Source: Legionella lytica (GTDB taxonomy: Bacteria > Pseudomonadota > Gammaproteobacteria > Legionellales > Legionellaceae). Taken from it: a stretch of DNA of 64,000 nt. This document shows, piece by piece, positions 55,686-64,000 of the stretch. The notes under the pieces are model-generated. The model did not search any database. It was not told the origin of the DNA and saw nothing but the letters and a program-made list of their open reading frames with translations. A program made the translations under genes and the position numbers. Position 1 is the stretch's first letter. Each line of letters starts with the position of its first letter. Where the stretch lies: NCBI RefSeq assembly GCF_023921225.1, contig NZ_CP071527.1, positions 186,001-250,000 on the forward strand, in the 5' to 3' direction.

Positions 55686-57107
55686 CTATATTTTAATAAT
55701 TTCCATGCTATTAGTGCCCCCCGGAGTACCAATTGCTCGACCACGCGTTAACAAAATAAACCCTTTCTTCTCTATATGTTGAGCCGCAAGTAATTCATTA
55801 ATAACTTGTTGGTTTAAATTTTCTGCCGTAAATCGATGATAATCCATAAATACCGGTACCACATTCTGCACCAAACTAAGACGACCAATAGTGCGTTTAT
55901 TTGCTGAAATAGCAATAATCGGTACGGTACTTTGTTGTCTGGAAATCCATACTGCGGTATCTCCAGATTCGGTAAGGGTTACAATTGCCTGAATCGGAAA
56001 ATGATTCGCCGCATGCATGGTTGCCATCGCAATTGCTTGGTCAGCACGTTGGTAATGACAGGTTTCAGAAGTGCTATCATAATAAAAACTTGCATGCTTC
56101 TCCGCACTCAAGCAAATCTTATTTACCATGGTTAGTACTTTTACGGGAAATTGCCCACTGGCTGTTTCTGCTGAAAGCATTACCGCATCGGTTCCATCTA
56201 AGATGGCATTGGCCACATCGGAAACTTCAGCACGAGTTGGTTGGGGATTGCTAATCATGGATTCCATCATTTGCGTTGCAGTAATCACCACTTTATCCAA
56301 ACGACGGGCCTGACCAATAATATGCTTTTGAATTGCAGGCACTTCTGCGGCACCCACTTCAACCCCCAGATCACCACGTGCAACCATGATGGCGTCAGAT
56401 TCTTGAATGATTTCTGTCAAACGCGCTAAAGCTTCACTACGCTCAATTTTGGCAATGATAGGGGTAGGAAGTCCACCATATTCTCGCATTAAAGCCCGTG
56501 CGTTGCGGATGTCTTCGGCATCCTTTACAAAGGATAGACTGATGTAATCTACTTGTGCTGCTAGAGCAGTGCGTAGATCTTTTTTATCTTTTTCAGTTAA
56601 GGTACGGGCTGCTAATCCTCCGCCTTTTCTATTTAAGCCTTTCAGATTAGTTAAGACACCACCCTCAATAACAGTGCAATGAATTTTTGAGCCGTAAATT
56701 TGTTTTACTTGTAATTCAATTAAACCATCATTAATAAGTAAAAAATCACCTGGAGCCAGTTCCTTATCTAAATTAGGATAAGCTACCGAAACCCAGTGTT
56801 CATCGCCTAATTCATTGGTTTCTTCACAGTCCAAAGTAAAATCTTGCCCCTCATGCAGGGTAATGGACTTCTCTTTAAAGCGGCCTATGCGTATTTTCGG
56901 GCCTTGTAAATCGGCCATCACCGCTAGAGGCAGCTGTAATTCCTCGGCAATTTGACGCACTAAGGCAATCAATTCGATGGCAGAGGCATCCGCATGCGAA
57001 AAGTTGATACGTACCACGTCAACCCCAGCGGTTAACATGGCGCGAAGTGTTACAGGGTCATTACTAGCTGGCCCTAAAGTGGCAACGATTTTAGTCTGAC
57101 GTAACAT
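55686..57107 (-). CDS. pyk: Pyruvate kinase
   Basis: Converts PEP and ADP to pyruvate and ATP. 473 residues with the N-terminal signature [13 protein letters not shown], the catalytic [10 protein letters not shown] block and the C-terminal allosteric domain. Start at 57107 overlaps pgk by 17 bp and matches the family; an ORF extended to 57227 lies within pgk. Last gene of the tkt-gap-pgk-pyk unit. Confidence 0.97.
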   Translation of the reverse strand: MLRQTKIVATLGPASNDPVTLRAMLTAGVDVVRINFSHADASAIELIALVRQIAEELQLPLAVMADLQGPKIRIGRFKEKSITLHEGQDFTLDCEETNELGDEHWVSVAYPNLDKELAPGDFLLINDGLIELQVKQIYGSKIHCTVIEGGVLTNLKGLNRKGGGLAARTLTEKDKKDLRTALAAQVDYISLSFVKDAEDIRNARALMREYGGLPTPIIAKIERSEALARLTEIIQESDAIMVARGDLGVEVGAAEVPAIQKHIIGQARRLDKVVITATQMMESMISNPQPTRAEVSDVANAILDGTDAVMLSAETASGQFPVKVLTMVNKICLSAEKHASFYYDSTSETCHYQRADQAIAMATMHAANHFPIQAIVTLTESGDTAVWISRQQSTVPIIAISANKRTIGRLSLVQNVVPVFMDYHRFTAENLNQQVINELLAAQHIEKKGFILLTRGRAIGTPGGTNSMEIIKI

Positions 57108-58281
57108 GCTGAGCTCGCTCCTGCAAAATAGCAACAGCTGGTAGTGTTTTGCCTTCCAAACACTCCAGAAATGCCCCACCGCCTGTGGAAATATAAGATA
57201 TCTGCTGATTAAGATCGTACAAATCAATCGCAGCTAAAGTATCACCACCACCAGCGATTGAAAATGCATCGCTTTCCGCAATGGCAATTGCTAAAGCACG
57301 GGTGCCATAAGCAAATTGGGCAAACTCAAAAACACCAACAGGCCCATTCCATATGATGGTTTTGGCTTCATTAATAATGTCTACATAGTCACTGACGGTC
57401 ACAGGCCCAATATCGAGAATCATATCGTCAGCGGCAACATTATGCAGTGATTTGTTATAAGCTGGGCAGGTTTCGCTGAATGTTTTGCCAACTACAACAT
57501 CGGTAGGTAGCGGGATCTTGCAACCTTTTTCTTCTGCTAACTTCAGGATGGCGCGTGCTTCATCCAGTAAGTCTTCTTCATAAAGTGATACCCCAATTTC
57601 AAAGCCTTGGGCTTTAAGGAATGTATTGGCAATACCGCCTCCAGGGATTAGGTAATCGACCATGCCTACTAATTGGCGCAATAAGGTTAATTTTGAAGAC
57701 ACTTTAGCGCCACCAACAATAGCCACAATTGGTTTTTGTGGCGCTTTCAGCACTTTTTTCAGCGCATTGAGTTCTTTAACCAATAAAGGTCCTGCTACTG
57801 CAACCGGAGCAAATTGAGCTACCCCATAGGTAGATGCCTGGGCTCGGTGTGCGGTACCAAAAGCATCCATGATGAACACATCACAAAGGTTGGCTAGTTT
57901 TCTTGCCAGTTGTTCATCATTACTTTTTTCACCGAGATTAAAGCGGACATTTTCACAAACCACTAACTCACCAGGACGAGCATCCACTCCATTGAGATAA
58001 TCGGTAACAAAATGGACTGGGTAATTTAAGTTTTGCTTTAAATATTCCGCAACAGGGGCTAAAGAAAAGCGTTTTTCAAATTTGCCTTCTTCTGGTCGGC
58101 CAAGATGCGATAGGACCATCACTGCAGCCCCAGCCGCCAACGCGGCCTCCAGGGTTGGTAAGGCTGCTTGCAAGCGCTGGTCGCTTGTAATTATCCCGTC
58201 TTTGATTGGCACATTCAAATCTTCACGAATTAGCACTCTCTTACCAGAAAGTTCTATATCGTTCATTTGGATCAGATTCAT
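57091..58281 (-). CDS. pgk: Phosphoglycerate kinase
   Basis: Interconverts 1,3-bisphosphoglycerate and 3-phosphoglycerate with ATP. 396 residues: N-domain with [11 protein letters not shown] and the [12 protein letters not shown] block, hinge, and the C-domain nucleotide loop [14 protein letters not shown] lies 7 nt before the start. 19 bp after gap and overlapping pyk. Confidence 0.98.
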   Translation of the reverse strand: MNLIQMNDIELSGKRVLIREDLNVPIKDGIITSDQRLQAALPTLEAALAAGAAVMVLSHLGRPEEGKFEKRFSLAPVAEYLKQNLNYPVHFVTDYLNGVDARPGELVVCENVRFNLGEKSNDEQLARKLANLCDVFIMDAFGTAHRAQASTYGVAQFAPVAVAGPLLVKELNALKKVLKAPQKPIVAIVGGAKVSSKLTLLRQLVGMVDYLIPGGGIANTFLKAQGFEIGVSLYEEDLLDEARAILKLAEEKGCKIPLPTDVVVGKTFSETCPAYNKSLHNVAADDMILDIGPVTVSDYVDIINEAKTIIWNGPVGVFEFAQFAYGTRALAIAIAESDAFSIAGGGDTLAAIDLYDLNQQISYISTGGGAFLECLEGKTLPAVAILQERAQHVTSD

Positions 58282-58300
58282 TATTATCTCCGCAGGGGGT

Positions 58301-59293
58301 TTAGCAGTTCATCATCTTATGCGCTGTATCTAACATACGATTGGAGAAACCCCATTCGTTATCATACCAAGCAACTATTTTTACCAACTTACCAAATACT
58401 TTAGTTTGCGTAGTATCAAAAATAGCTGAGGCAGGATTATGATTGAAATCAGAAGAAACTAAAGGCTCATCATTGATTTTCAATACATGGCTTTGTGCTT
58501 TACTCACAATAGCATTTACTTCATCAACAGTTGTTTCACGATTGGCAGTGAATGTTAGGTCAATTACCGAAACGTTAATTACGGGCACACGCATTGCAAA
58601 GCCATCAAGTTTTCCTGCTAATTCAGGTAAAACCAATCCTACAGCCGCCGCAGCACCTGTTTTTGTCGGAATAATATTATGCGCTGCAGCACGAGCACGG
58701 TGCAAGTCTTTATGACTACCATCTAAAAGTACTTGGTCATTTGTGTAGGCATGTACGGTATTTAATAAGCCATGTTCAATACCTAGAGCGTCATTTAATG
58801 GTTTAACTACTGGAGCTAAACAGTTTGTGGTACAGGACGCATTAGAAACTACCAGGTCACTTGCTTTAAGCAGGTGGTCATTAACGCCATATACAATCGT
58901 GGCATCAACATTTTTACCTGGGGCAGAAATTAACACTTTTTTCGCTCCAGCGGTAATGTGTTGCATTGCTGATTCGCGATCAGTGAAATGTCCGGTACAT
59001 TCAAAAACTAAATCAACATTTAATTCTTTCCAAGGCAGCTCTAATGGGTTACGTTCAGCAATAATCTTAATCGCATGACCATCAATAATCAGCATATTGC
59101 CTTCAGTGGTTACATCACAAGGAAAACGGCCATGGGTTGTATCATGGCGGGTTAAATGAGAGGTTACTTCAATCCCTGATAAATCATTGATCGCAACGAT
59201 TTCAAAGTCATTTTGTCGGTTGTATTCAAAAATAGCTCTTAGAATACAACGGCCAATGCGGCCATAGCCATTAATCGCGACACGTATAGTCAT
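58301..59293 (-). CDS. gap: Glyceraldehyde-3-phosphate dehydrogenase
   Basis: NAD-dependent GAPDH, 330 residues. Rossmann motif NGYGRIGR, Asp37 in INDL for NAD selectivity, and catalytic Cys154 in [12 protein letters not shown] are present. [12 protein letters not shown] is conserved near the C-terminus. Erythrose-4-phosphate dehydrogenase (Epd) is an alternative because of the tkt/pgk context, but the motifs fit GAPDH as well or better. AAGGAGAAG gives a strong ribosome binding site. Confidence 0.92.
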   Translation of the reverse strand: MTIRVAINGYGRIGRCILRAIFEYNRQNDFEIVAINDLSGIEVTSHLTRHDTTHGRFPCDVTTEGNMLIIDGHAIKIIAERNPLELPWKELNVDLVFECTGHFTDRESAMQHITAGAKKVLISAPGKNVDATIVYGVNDHLLKASDLVVSNASCTTNCLAPVVKPLNDALGIEHGLLNTVHAYTNDQVLLDGSHKDLHRARAAAHNIIPTKTGAAAAVGLVLPELAGKLDGFAMRVPVINVSVIDLTFTANRETTVDEVNAIVSKAQSHVLKINDEPLVSSDFNHNPASAIFDTTQTKVFGKLVKIVAWYDNEWGFSNRMLDTAHKMMNC

Positions 59294-59341
59294 ACTACTT
59301 CTCCTTTGCTGCCCTTAACTCGCAGCGGTTGTACATTATAA

Positions 59342-61345
59342 TTAGTTTGAGTTTGCCGTTAATGTTTCTAATGTTTTAACGATGCGCTCCACGGTGATCC
59401 CTAAAGCATCATAGGCTTTGGTTGCTGGAGCTGAGACACCAAAGCGATCAAGGCCAATGACTGCACCATTTAACCCAACGAATTGATACCAATAAGCAGA
59501 ACTTGCTGCTTCAATTGCAATGCGTGTTTCAACATCTTTAGGCAACACTTGGTTTCTGTAAACTAAATCTTGCGCTAAGAATCGTTCTGCACAGGGCATG
59601 GAAACAACGCGTACTTTTAATCCTTGCGATTTTACTTGTTCTGCAGCTGCAAGCGCTAACTGCACCTCTGAACCAGTAGCAATCAAAATTGCATCAGGAT
59701 GGCCATCACAATCAACAATGATGTAGCCACCTTTTTTAATCAATTCGACAGCATTTTCCTGATGAGGTAAGGCGGGTAAATTTTGTCTGGAAAGCAGTAA
59801 TGATGTTGGGCCATTATGATGTTCTAAGGCTGTTTGCCAGGCTATGGCTGTTTCCATTAAATCTGCTGGACGCCAAACCATCATATCTGGAGTCATACGC
59901 AACATTGCTGCATGTTCCACCGGTTGATGGGTCGGGCCATCCTCACCAAGGCCAATAGAATCATGTGTGAATACATAAATAACACGCTGCTTCATTAAAG
60001 CGCTTAAGCGTACCGCATTACGGGCATAATCAGCAAAGACCAGGAAGGTTCCTGCATAAGGAATAAACCCGCCATGAACCGCTATTCCATTCATGATGGC
60101 GGCCATCGCAAACTCACGTACGCCATAGTATAAGTAATTGCCGGAGAAATCTTCGTGGTTGATGGCCTTGCTACCTGACCAATCCGTATTATTGGAGCCA
60201 GTTAAATCAGCAGAACCACCTAACATTTCGGGTAAGAGACTAGCAAAATGCTCGATGCATTGTTGTGAGGCCTTACGCGTTGCAATCGCTTTTTCATTTT
60301 GTAGGCATTGAGTTAAAAATGCTTGGCTATGACTTTGCCAATCATCGGGAAGATCGCCATTAATACGGCGTAAAAATTGATAGTGTTCTTGTGGATGTTG
60401 TTGTTGGAAATCATGTAATAGACTTAACCATTCTTGCTCATCACGTTCTCCTTGCTCCACGTGGTTCCACTGTTGATAGATGGTTTCGGGAATTACGAAG
60501 GGGGCATGATGCCAGTGGAAGAATTCGCGAACTTTTTCAATATCTTGAGCACTTAATGGTGAGCCATGTGATTTCTCACTACCGGCAACGGAGGAGCCAA
60601 GGCCAATGATGGTATTACAGATAATGAGTGTTGGTTGGCTGGTATTAGCACGTGCTTGCACAATCGCGTGTTCAATTGCAGCCATATCATGGCCATCAAT
60701 GGCTTCAATTACCTGCCAATTATAGGCTTTAAAGCGAGTAGCGGTGTCATCGGTAAACCAGGAATCAATCTTACCGTCGATGGAGATGCCATTGTTATCA
60801 TAAAACGCAATAAGTTTACCTAGTCCTAGAGTTCCAGCTAAAGAACAGGATTCATGAGAAATCCCTTCCATTAAACAGCCATCACCTAAGAAAACATAGG
60901 TATAATGGTCAACCAGGTCATATTCGTCTTGATTATAATGACTGGCTAATGCTTTTTCTGCTAGTGCCATACCTACTGCATTTGCTAAACCTTGCCCTAG
61001 TGGCCCGGTTGTGGTTTCCACTCCCGGAGTATGTCCCAACTCTGGGTGGCCTGGAGTTTTCGAGTCTAACTGACGGAAGTTTTTAAGCTCGTCAATAGAT
61101 AGATTATAGCCTGTTAAATGCAACAAAGAATAAAGTAACATCGAACCATGTCCATTAGACAAGACAAAACGGTCGCGGTTAAACCAATGTGGGTTTTTCG
61201 GGTTATATCGTAAAAACTTTTTCCACAATACCGTTGCAATATCAGCCATACCTAAAGGCATTCCAGGGTGGCCTGACTGGGCTTGATCAACTGCGTCTAC
61301 GCTCAAAATGCGGATGGCATTTGCTAATTCTTGTGACAAGTTCAT
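59342..61345 (-). CDS. tkt: Transketolase
   Basis: Thiamine-diphosphate enzyme of the non-oxidative pentose phosphate pathway, 667 residues, normal length. N-terminal substrate His region GHPGMPLG, TPP motif GDGCLMEGISHE and the central SIGLGEDGPTHQPVEH are intact. First gene of the operon leading into gap, pgk and pyk; the promoter should lie in the 321-bp region upstream. Confidence 0.98.
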   Translation of the reverse strand: MNLSQELANAIRILSVDAVDQAQSGHPGMPLGMADIATVLWKKFLRYNPKNPHWFNRDRFVLSNGHGSMLLYSLLHLTGYNLSIDELKNFRQLDSKTPGHPELGHTPGVETTTGPLGQGLANAVGMALAEKALASHYNQDEYDLVDHYTYVFLGDGCLMEGISHESCSLAGTLGLGKLIAFYDNNGISIDGKIDSWFTDDTATRFKAYNWQVIEAIDGHDMAAIEHAIVQARANTSQPTLIICNTIIGLGSSVAGSEKSHGSPLSAQDIEKVREFFHWHHAPFVIPETIYQQWNHVEQGERDEQEWLSLLHDFQQQHPQEHYQFLRRINGDLPDDWQSHSQAFLTQCLQNEKAIATRKASQQCIEHFASLLPEMLGGSADLTGSNNTDWSGSKAINHEDFSGNYLYYGVREFAMAAIMNGIAVHGGFIPYAGTFLVFADYARNAVRLSALMKQRVIYVFTHDSIGLGEDGPTHQPVEHAAMLRMTPDMMVWRPADLMETAIAWQTALEHHNGPTSLLLSRQNLPALPHQENAVELIKKGGYIIVDCDGHPDAILIATGSEVQLALAAAEQVKSQGLKVRVVSMPCAERFLAQDLVYRNQVLPKDVETRIAIEAASSAYWYQFVGLNGAVIGLDRFGVSAPATKAYDALGITVERIVKTLETLTANSN

Positions 61346-61666
61346 GTGCTCTCTTCATGCGCTGAGTTTGGTGCGCTATTGTCGCTCAGAAGACATGAAT
61401 CAGCAAGAAAACCAGCTCATTTTTAATCATTCTTTTATGGGCTGTCCCGAAAAGAATAGTTGAAGTTGTACTGGGATTTAGGATATAACTGTTAAATGTA
61501 AGTACAAATGACGATTTTAGAGGCAGGGGAGTGTATTTATAAACATGTTAATTTTACTTATTGTGTAATTTTTGATACAATCGGAACACATTTTTATCTT
61601 GCTAATTCGTTTTTATGCACCATAATTATGTAGTTATTTGATATCCATTAAGTTATTTCGGACATC
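61346..61666. other. Divergent intergenic region tkt/orphan gene
   Basis: A 321-bp A+T-rich region with promoters expected in both directions. TTACTT at 61554 and TACAAT at 61576 (16-bp spacer) form a possible plus-strand promoter. No gene seen. Confidence 0.45.
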
Positions 61667-62980
61667 ATGAATCCAGTTATTAGACGATTACAAAATACAC
61701 TGTTTGCCAATTACCCACTTGGGATTGACGACCCCAACCCTGAGAATTGGACCTTCTCTGAGTCGCTCCGGGGACTTGGGGTCGATTTTTATCGCGAAAT
61801 TATCCCCTCTCATCTTATTTTAAATATGGAATATAGTCTGCTTGGACAGCAGATTCGGATTAATTTATTAGGTGAGCAACTCGTTTCAGAACAACAATTG
61901 GTTGAGCAGTTGATTTCCGCTATTTTCTTAGCAGAATTATTAGAAGAGGTTTATAAACATTATCTAATAGTTCCGCGGGAAGTGGAGCGTTTGCGTACCC
62001 AGAAAATGCTTTATCGCGAAATTTTAAGCGAACTTAAGCATCCTCCTCCGGAACCTGTAAGTGATGAGAACAATGCCATCGACGTAGGCAAGTCTTTTTC
62101 ACAGCAAGTACGCCTGCGCACCCTTGATGTTAACCTATATCGTTTATTGTTAGTGCGTTCTAAGCGTGCCTTAGACGTAATTGCCGCCTTAGATTCCAGT
62201 GCCGAGTGGTACCGCCATATTATGCGGGATTTAGGACATTGCACTGATCCGTTCTTACCTCATTTAGCGTTCCTCTTTTATGCGCCACGTTTAGCGGTAA
62301 ATCTTGGTTTACTGATGAAACATCTATTGCCTGGATCTTGGATGGAGCAACCAGAAAAAGATTTAGGTTGGCAGGTACGCCTGCAGGGCCAATTATTGCG
62401 GCGTTGGTTTGAGTTAGGTAATGACATTGCCTGGGTTGGCTTAGGTTATGTTAATGGTTATCTTCTCACAGGTGCTTATGCTCCAGTTGCAGCTTATCTG
62501 TCCATTGCCTTTTTTGGCTATGATGTTGCTTTAGCGGCGATACGCGCTTACATTGAGCTCAATCGAGTGTATGAGATGCGCCGTCAATATCAACAAATGT
62601 TTGATAGTGCTGGCAGTGATGCAGCGCGAGAAGAAATAAGTCAGCAGTTACGGGTTTTAGATCAACAAATAAATTTTGAGTTATTGCGTTTTAGCTCCCA
62701 TGTTGCGACCACTACCGGTATTTTCTTGGCTATGGGGTGTGGAGCTCCTTTCTTTGCCACAACTCCTGCTATTGCCGTTGTCGGAGCAATTTGTCTCGTG
62801 GTAATTTGTTTAATCAACTTTGCTTTAGCGCCGGTTCTTATCCAGCAAAGACCCGCGGACATCATTGAAGTACCTAAAGGTGGCATAAATAAACTTGGCT
62901 TTTTCGCCACAAAAGAGCAACTATCAGATGCGCTCGTAGATGATGAAGATAACCATCTTAATAACCCTCCTCAGCTCTAG
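61667..62980 (+). CDS. Orphan membrane protein, paralogue of 21.7 kb gene
   Basis: Not assigned to a named family. 437 residues with a soluble N-terminus, hydrophobic segments at about 205-225, 255-300 and 345-395 and a polar acidic tail. The stretch LGLLMKHLLPGSWMEQPEKD followed by a hydrophobic region ending FGYDVALAAI matches the 619-residue protein at 21682 in order and spacing. The coiled segment after it (YEMRRQYQQMF) is also alike. It appears as a shorter member of the same family lacking the extra C-terminal hairpin. Function unknown. Confidence 0.75.
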   Translation: MNPVIRRLQNTLFANYPLGIDDPNPENWTFSESLRGLGVDFYREIIPSHLILNMEYSLLGQQIRINLLGEQLVSEQQLVEQLISAIFLAELLEEVYKHYLIVPREVERLRTQKMLYREILSELKHPPPEPVSDENNAIDVGKSFSQQVRLRTLDVNLYRLLLVRSKRALDVIAALDSSAEWYRHIMRDLGHCTDPFLPHLAFLFYAPRLAVNLGLLMKHLLPGSWMEQPEKDLGWQVRLQGQLLRRWFELGNDIAWVGLGYVNGYLLTGAYAPVAAYLSIAFFGYDVALAAIRAYIELNRVYEMRRQYQQMFDSAGSDAAREEISQQLRVLDQQINFELLRFSSHVATTTGIFLAMGCGAPFFATTPAIAVVGAICLVVICLINFALAPVLIQQRPADIIEVPKGGINKLGFFATKEQLSDALVDDEDNHLNNPPQL

Positions 62981-63037
62981 AGCCTTTATCAATTGAATGC
63001 TATGCTTTTGTTACTTACACTAATTTTAAGGTAAAGC

Positions 63038-64000
63038 ATGTCAGCGCCAGTTGGATTACCACAATTTAGCCATATTGATACAGAGCGATTTAAAACGCAT
63101 CTTGAAGGAATGTTAAAGAATCATTTAGAGCAAGTAGATTTGCTCATCAAGAATAATCATTACTACACCTGGGATAACCTAATGTATCCCTTGGAAGATC
63201 TGGATGATGAGTTAGAGCGTTTCTGGTCGCCATTCTCTCACCTACATTCAGTGATGGATTCTCCGGTATTACGTGATTGTTATGATGAATGTTTGCCTTT
63301 ACTTTCCGCATATGAAGCGGCGATGGGGCAGAATCATGATTTGTATATGGCAATTAAATCAATTGATACGCATGCTTTAAATGCCGCTCAGAAAAAGCTA
63401 ATTGCGGACAGCTTACTTGGTTTTGAGTTGTCAGGGGTTGCCCTGGAGCCACAGCATAAGAAGCGCTTTGAAGAAATTCAAACGCGTTTGGATGAGTTAT
63501 CCAATCAATTTGAACATAATATTTTGGATGCCTCTCAAGCGTTTACGATACATATCACCGATCCTCAACGTGTAGCAGGAATTCCGGAGCATGCATTAAA
63601 TACCGCCAGAGAATTAGCTGAGGAAAAAGGCCTTGACGGCTATATATTCACATTAGAAGCCCCGAGCTATCAAGCTGTTATTACCCATGCGGAAGACCGC
63701 GCTTTGCGTGAAGAGATATATCAGGCTTATGTAACTAGAGCTTCGGATCAAGGGCCTAATGCGGGTAAATTTGATAACACAGCGAATATGAATGAAATAC
63801 TCGCTTTACGTCATGAGCAAGCGAAGCTTTTAGGATTTCATAATTATGCGGAATTATCATTAGCCACCAAAATGGCTGATTCCACCACACAAGTCATGGA
63901 TTTCATGAATGATTTGGTAAAACGCGCGCATCATCAGGCCGAAGGAGAGCTTGCCGCTCTCAAAGATTTTGCCGCAAGCAAATGGAGTTTTGAGCCCTTA
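63038..64000 (+). CDS. prlC: Oligopeptidase A, 5' part
   Basis: M3-family metallopeptidase (thimet oligopeptidase group) that degrades short peptides in the cytoplasm. The frame is open from ATG 63038 to the window end (321 codons), so the gene is cut by the window. N-terminal features fit OpdA/PrlC: LPQFSHIDTERF, then LLGFELSGVALEP and KLLGFHNYAELSLATKMA. The zinc HExxH site lies beyond the window. AAGG precedes the start. Confidence 0.92.
   Translation, partial: MSAPVGLPQFSHIDTERFKTHLEGMLKNHLEQVDLLIKNNHYYTWDNLMYPLEDLDDELERFWSPFSHLHSVMDSPVLRDCYDECLPLLSAYEAAMGQNHDLYMAIKSIDTHALNAAQKKLIADSLLGFELSGVALEPQHKKRFEEIQTRLDELSNQFEHNILDASQAFTIHITDPQRVAGIPEHALNTARELAEEKGLDGYIFTLEAPSYQAVITHAEDRALREEIYQAYVTRASDQGPNAGKFDNTANMNEILALRHEQAKLLGFHNYAELSLATKMADSTTQVMDFMNDLVKRAHHQAEGELAALKDFAASKWSFEPL

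Noticed and set aside
55686..57227. 40-residue N-terminal extension of pyruvate kinase
   Set aside because: It lies within pgk on the same strand and has no family counterpart; the [15 protein letters not shown] start at 57107 is standard.
1..64000. tRNA genes, rRNA genes, prophage or IS elements
   Set aside because: No cloverleaf-like T-loop patterns, rRNA stretches, transposase or integrase motifs were recognised by reading; a tRNAscan and ISfinder search would be decisive.

Overview
The window is a chromosomal segment of a gammaproteobacterium of the genus Legionella or a very close relative. This is inferred from a low-to-moderate G+C sequence, a GDSL acyltransferase resembling PlaC, a secreted RNase T2 resembling SrnA, and several large orphan proteins with membrane-helix or coiled-coil architectures and acidic, polar C-termini, as is common among Legionella Dot/Icm effector candidates. 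I could not determine the species. I saw no rRNA, tRNA, CRISPR array, transposase, integrase or phage gene.

Layout. 1-4.4 kb: a PAS-PAS-GGDEF diguanylate cyclase, a nitroreductase-like protein and two orphan proteins, one with tandem 23-residue repeats. 4.4-9.6 kb: a tight minus-strand operon rppH-ptsP-tauE-like-lgt-thyA. 9.8-16.7 kb: ansA, glmU, a tandemly duplicated VUT/YhhQ-like transporter and two orphans. 16.8-21.4 kb: the overlapping metG-rnfB-nth operon, an orphan membrane protein and queC. 21.7-29.4 kb: an accessory-looking block with a large membrane protein, SrnA-like RNase T2, a DUF2807 lipoprotein, an alpha/beta hydrolase, and a convergent pair of genes (an acidic protein and a J-domain protein) that share a homologous domain of about 115 residues. 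29.6-34.0 kb: phoH-guaC and trhO-smpB-bcp. 34.3-42.2 kb: plaC-like, glmS, tex, yciA-like and a conserved helical protein. 42.3-55.4 kb: a surface-polysaccharide locus. 55.7-61.3 kb: the carbon-metabolism operon tkt-gap-pgk-pyk. 61.7-64.0 kb: a paralogue of the 21.7 kb membrane protein and the 5' part of an oligopeptidase A gene.

How the genes work together. GlmS and GlmU begin and end UDP-GlcNAc synthesis. The polysaccharide locus could consume that pool: a TviB/WbpO-type UDP-HexNAc dehydrogenase, a uronate-type 4-epimerase, two GT4 glycosyltransferases, a Wzy-like polymerase, a WbpS/AsnB-type amidotransferase, a Wzx flippase, a Wzz chain-length regulator and an O-acyltransferase together suggest a Wzx/Wzy-dependent polymer with an amidated amino-uronic acid. 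No initiating phosphoglycosyltransferase is present. QueC and the VUT-type transporter both point to queuosine/7-deazaguanine metabolism.

Structure beyond genes. At least four families of short dispersed palindromes recur in intergenic DNA. Copies of one encode the last residues of two unrelated proteins (both end in an ARIS tail). Another forms the terminator of the pyk operon. A third lies in a 111-bp tandem duplication that copied the 3' end of the asparagine-synthase-like gene. The most interesting candidate for an undescribed system is the convergent J-domain/acidic-protein pair at 26.7-29.4 kb.
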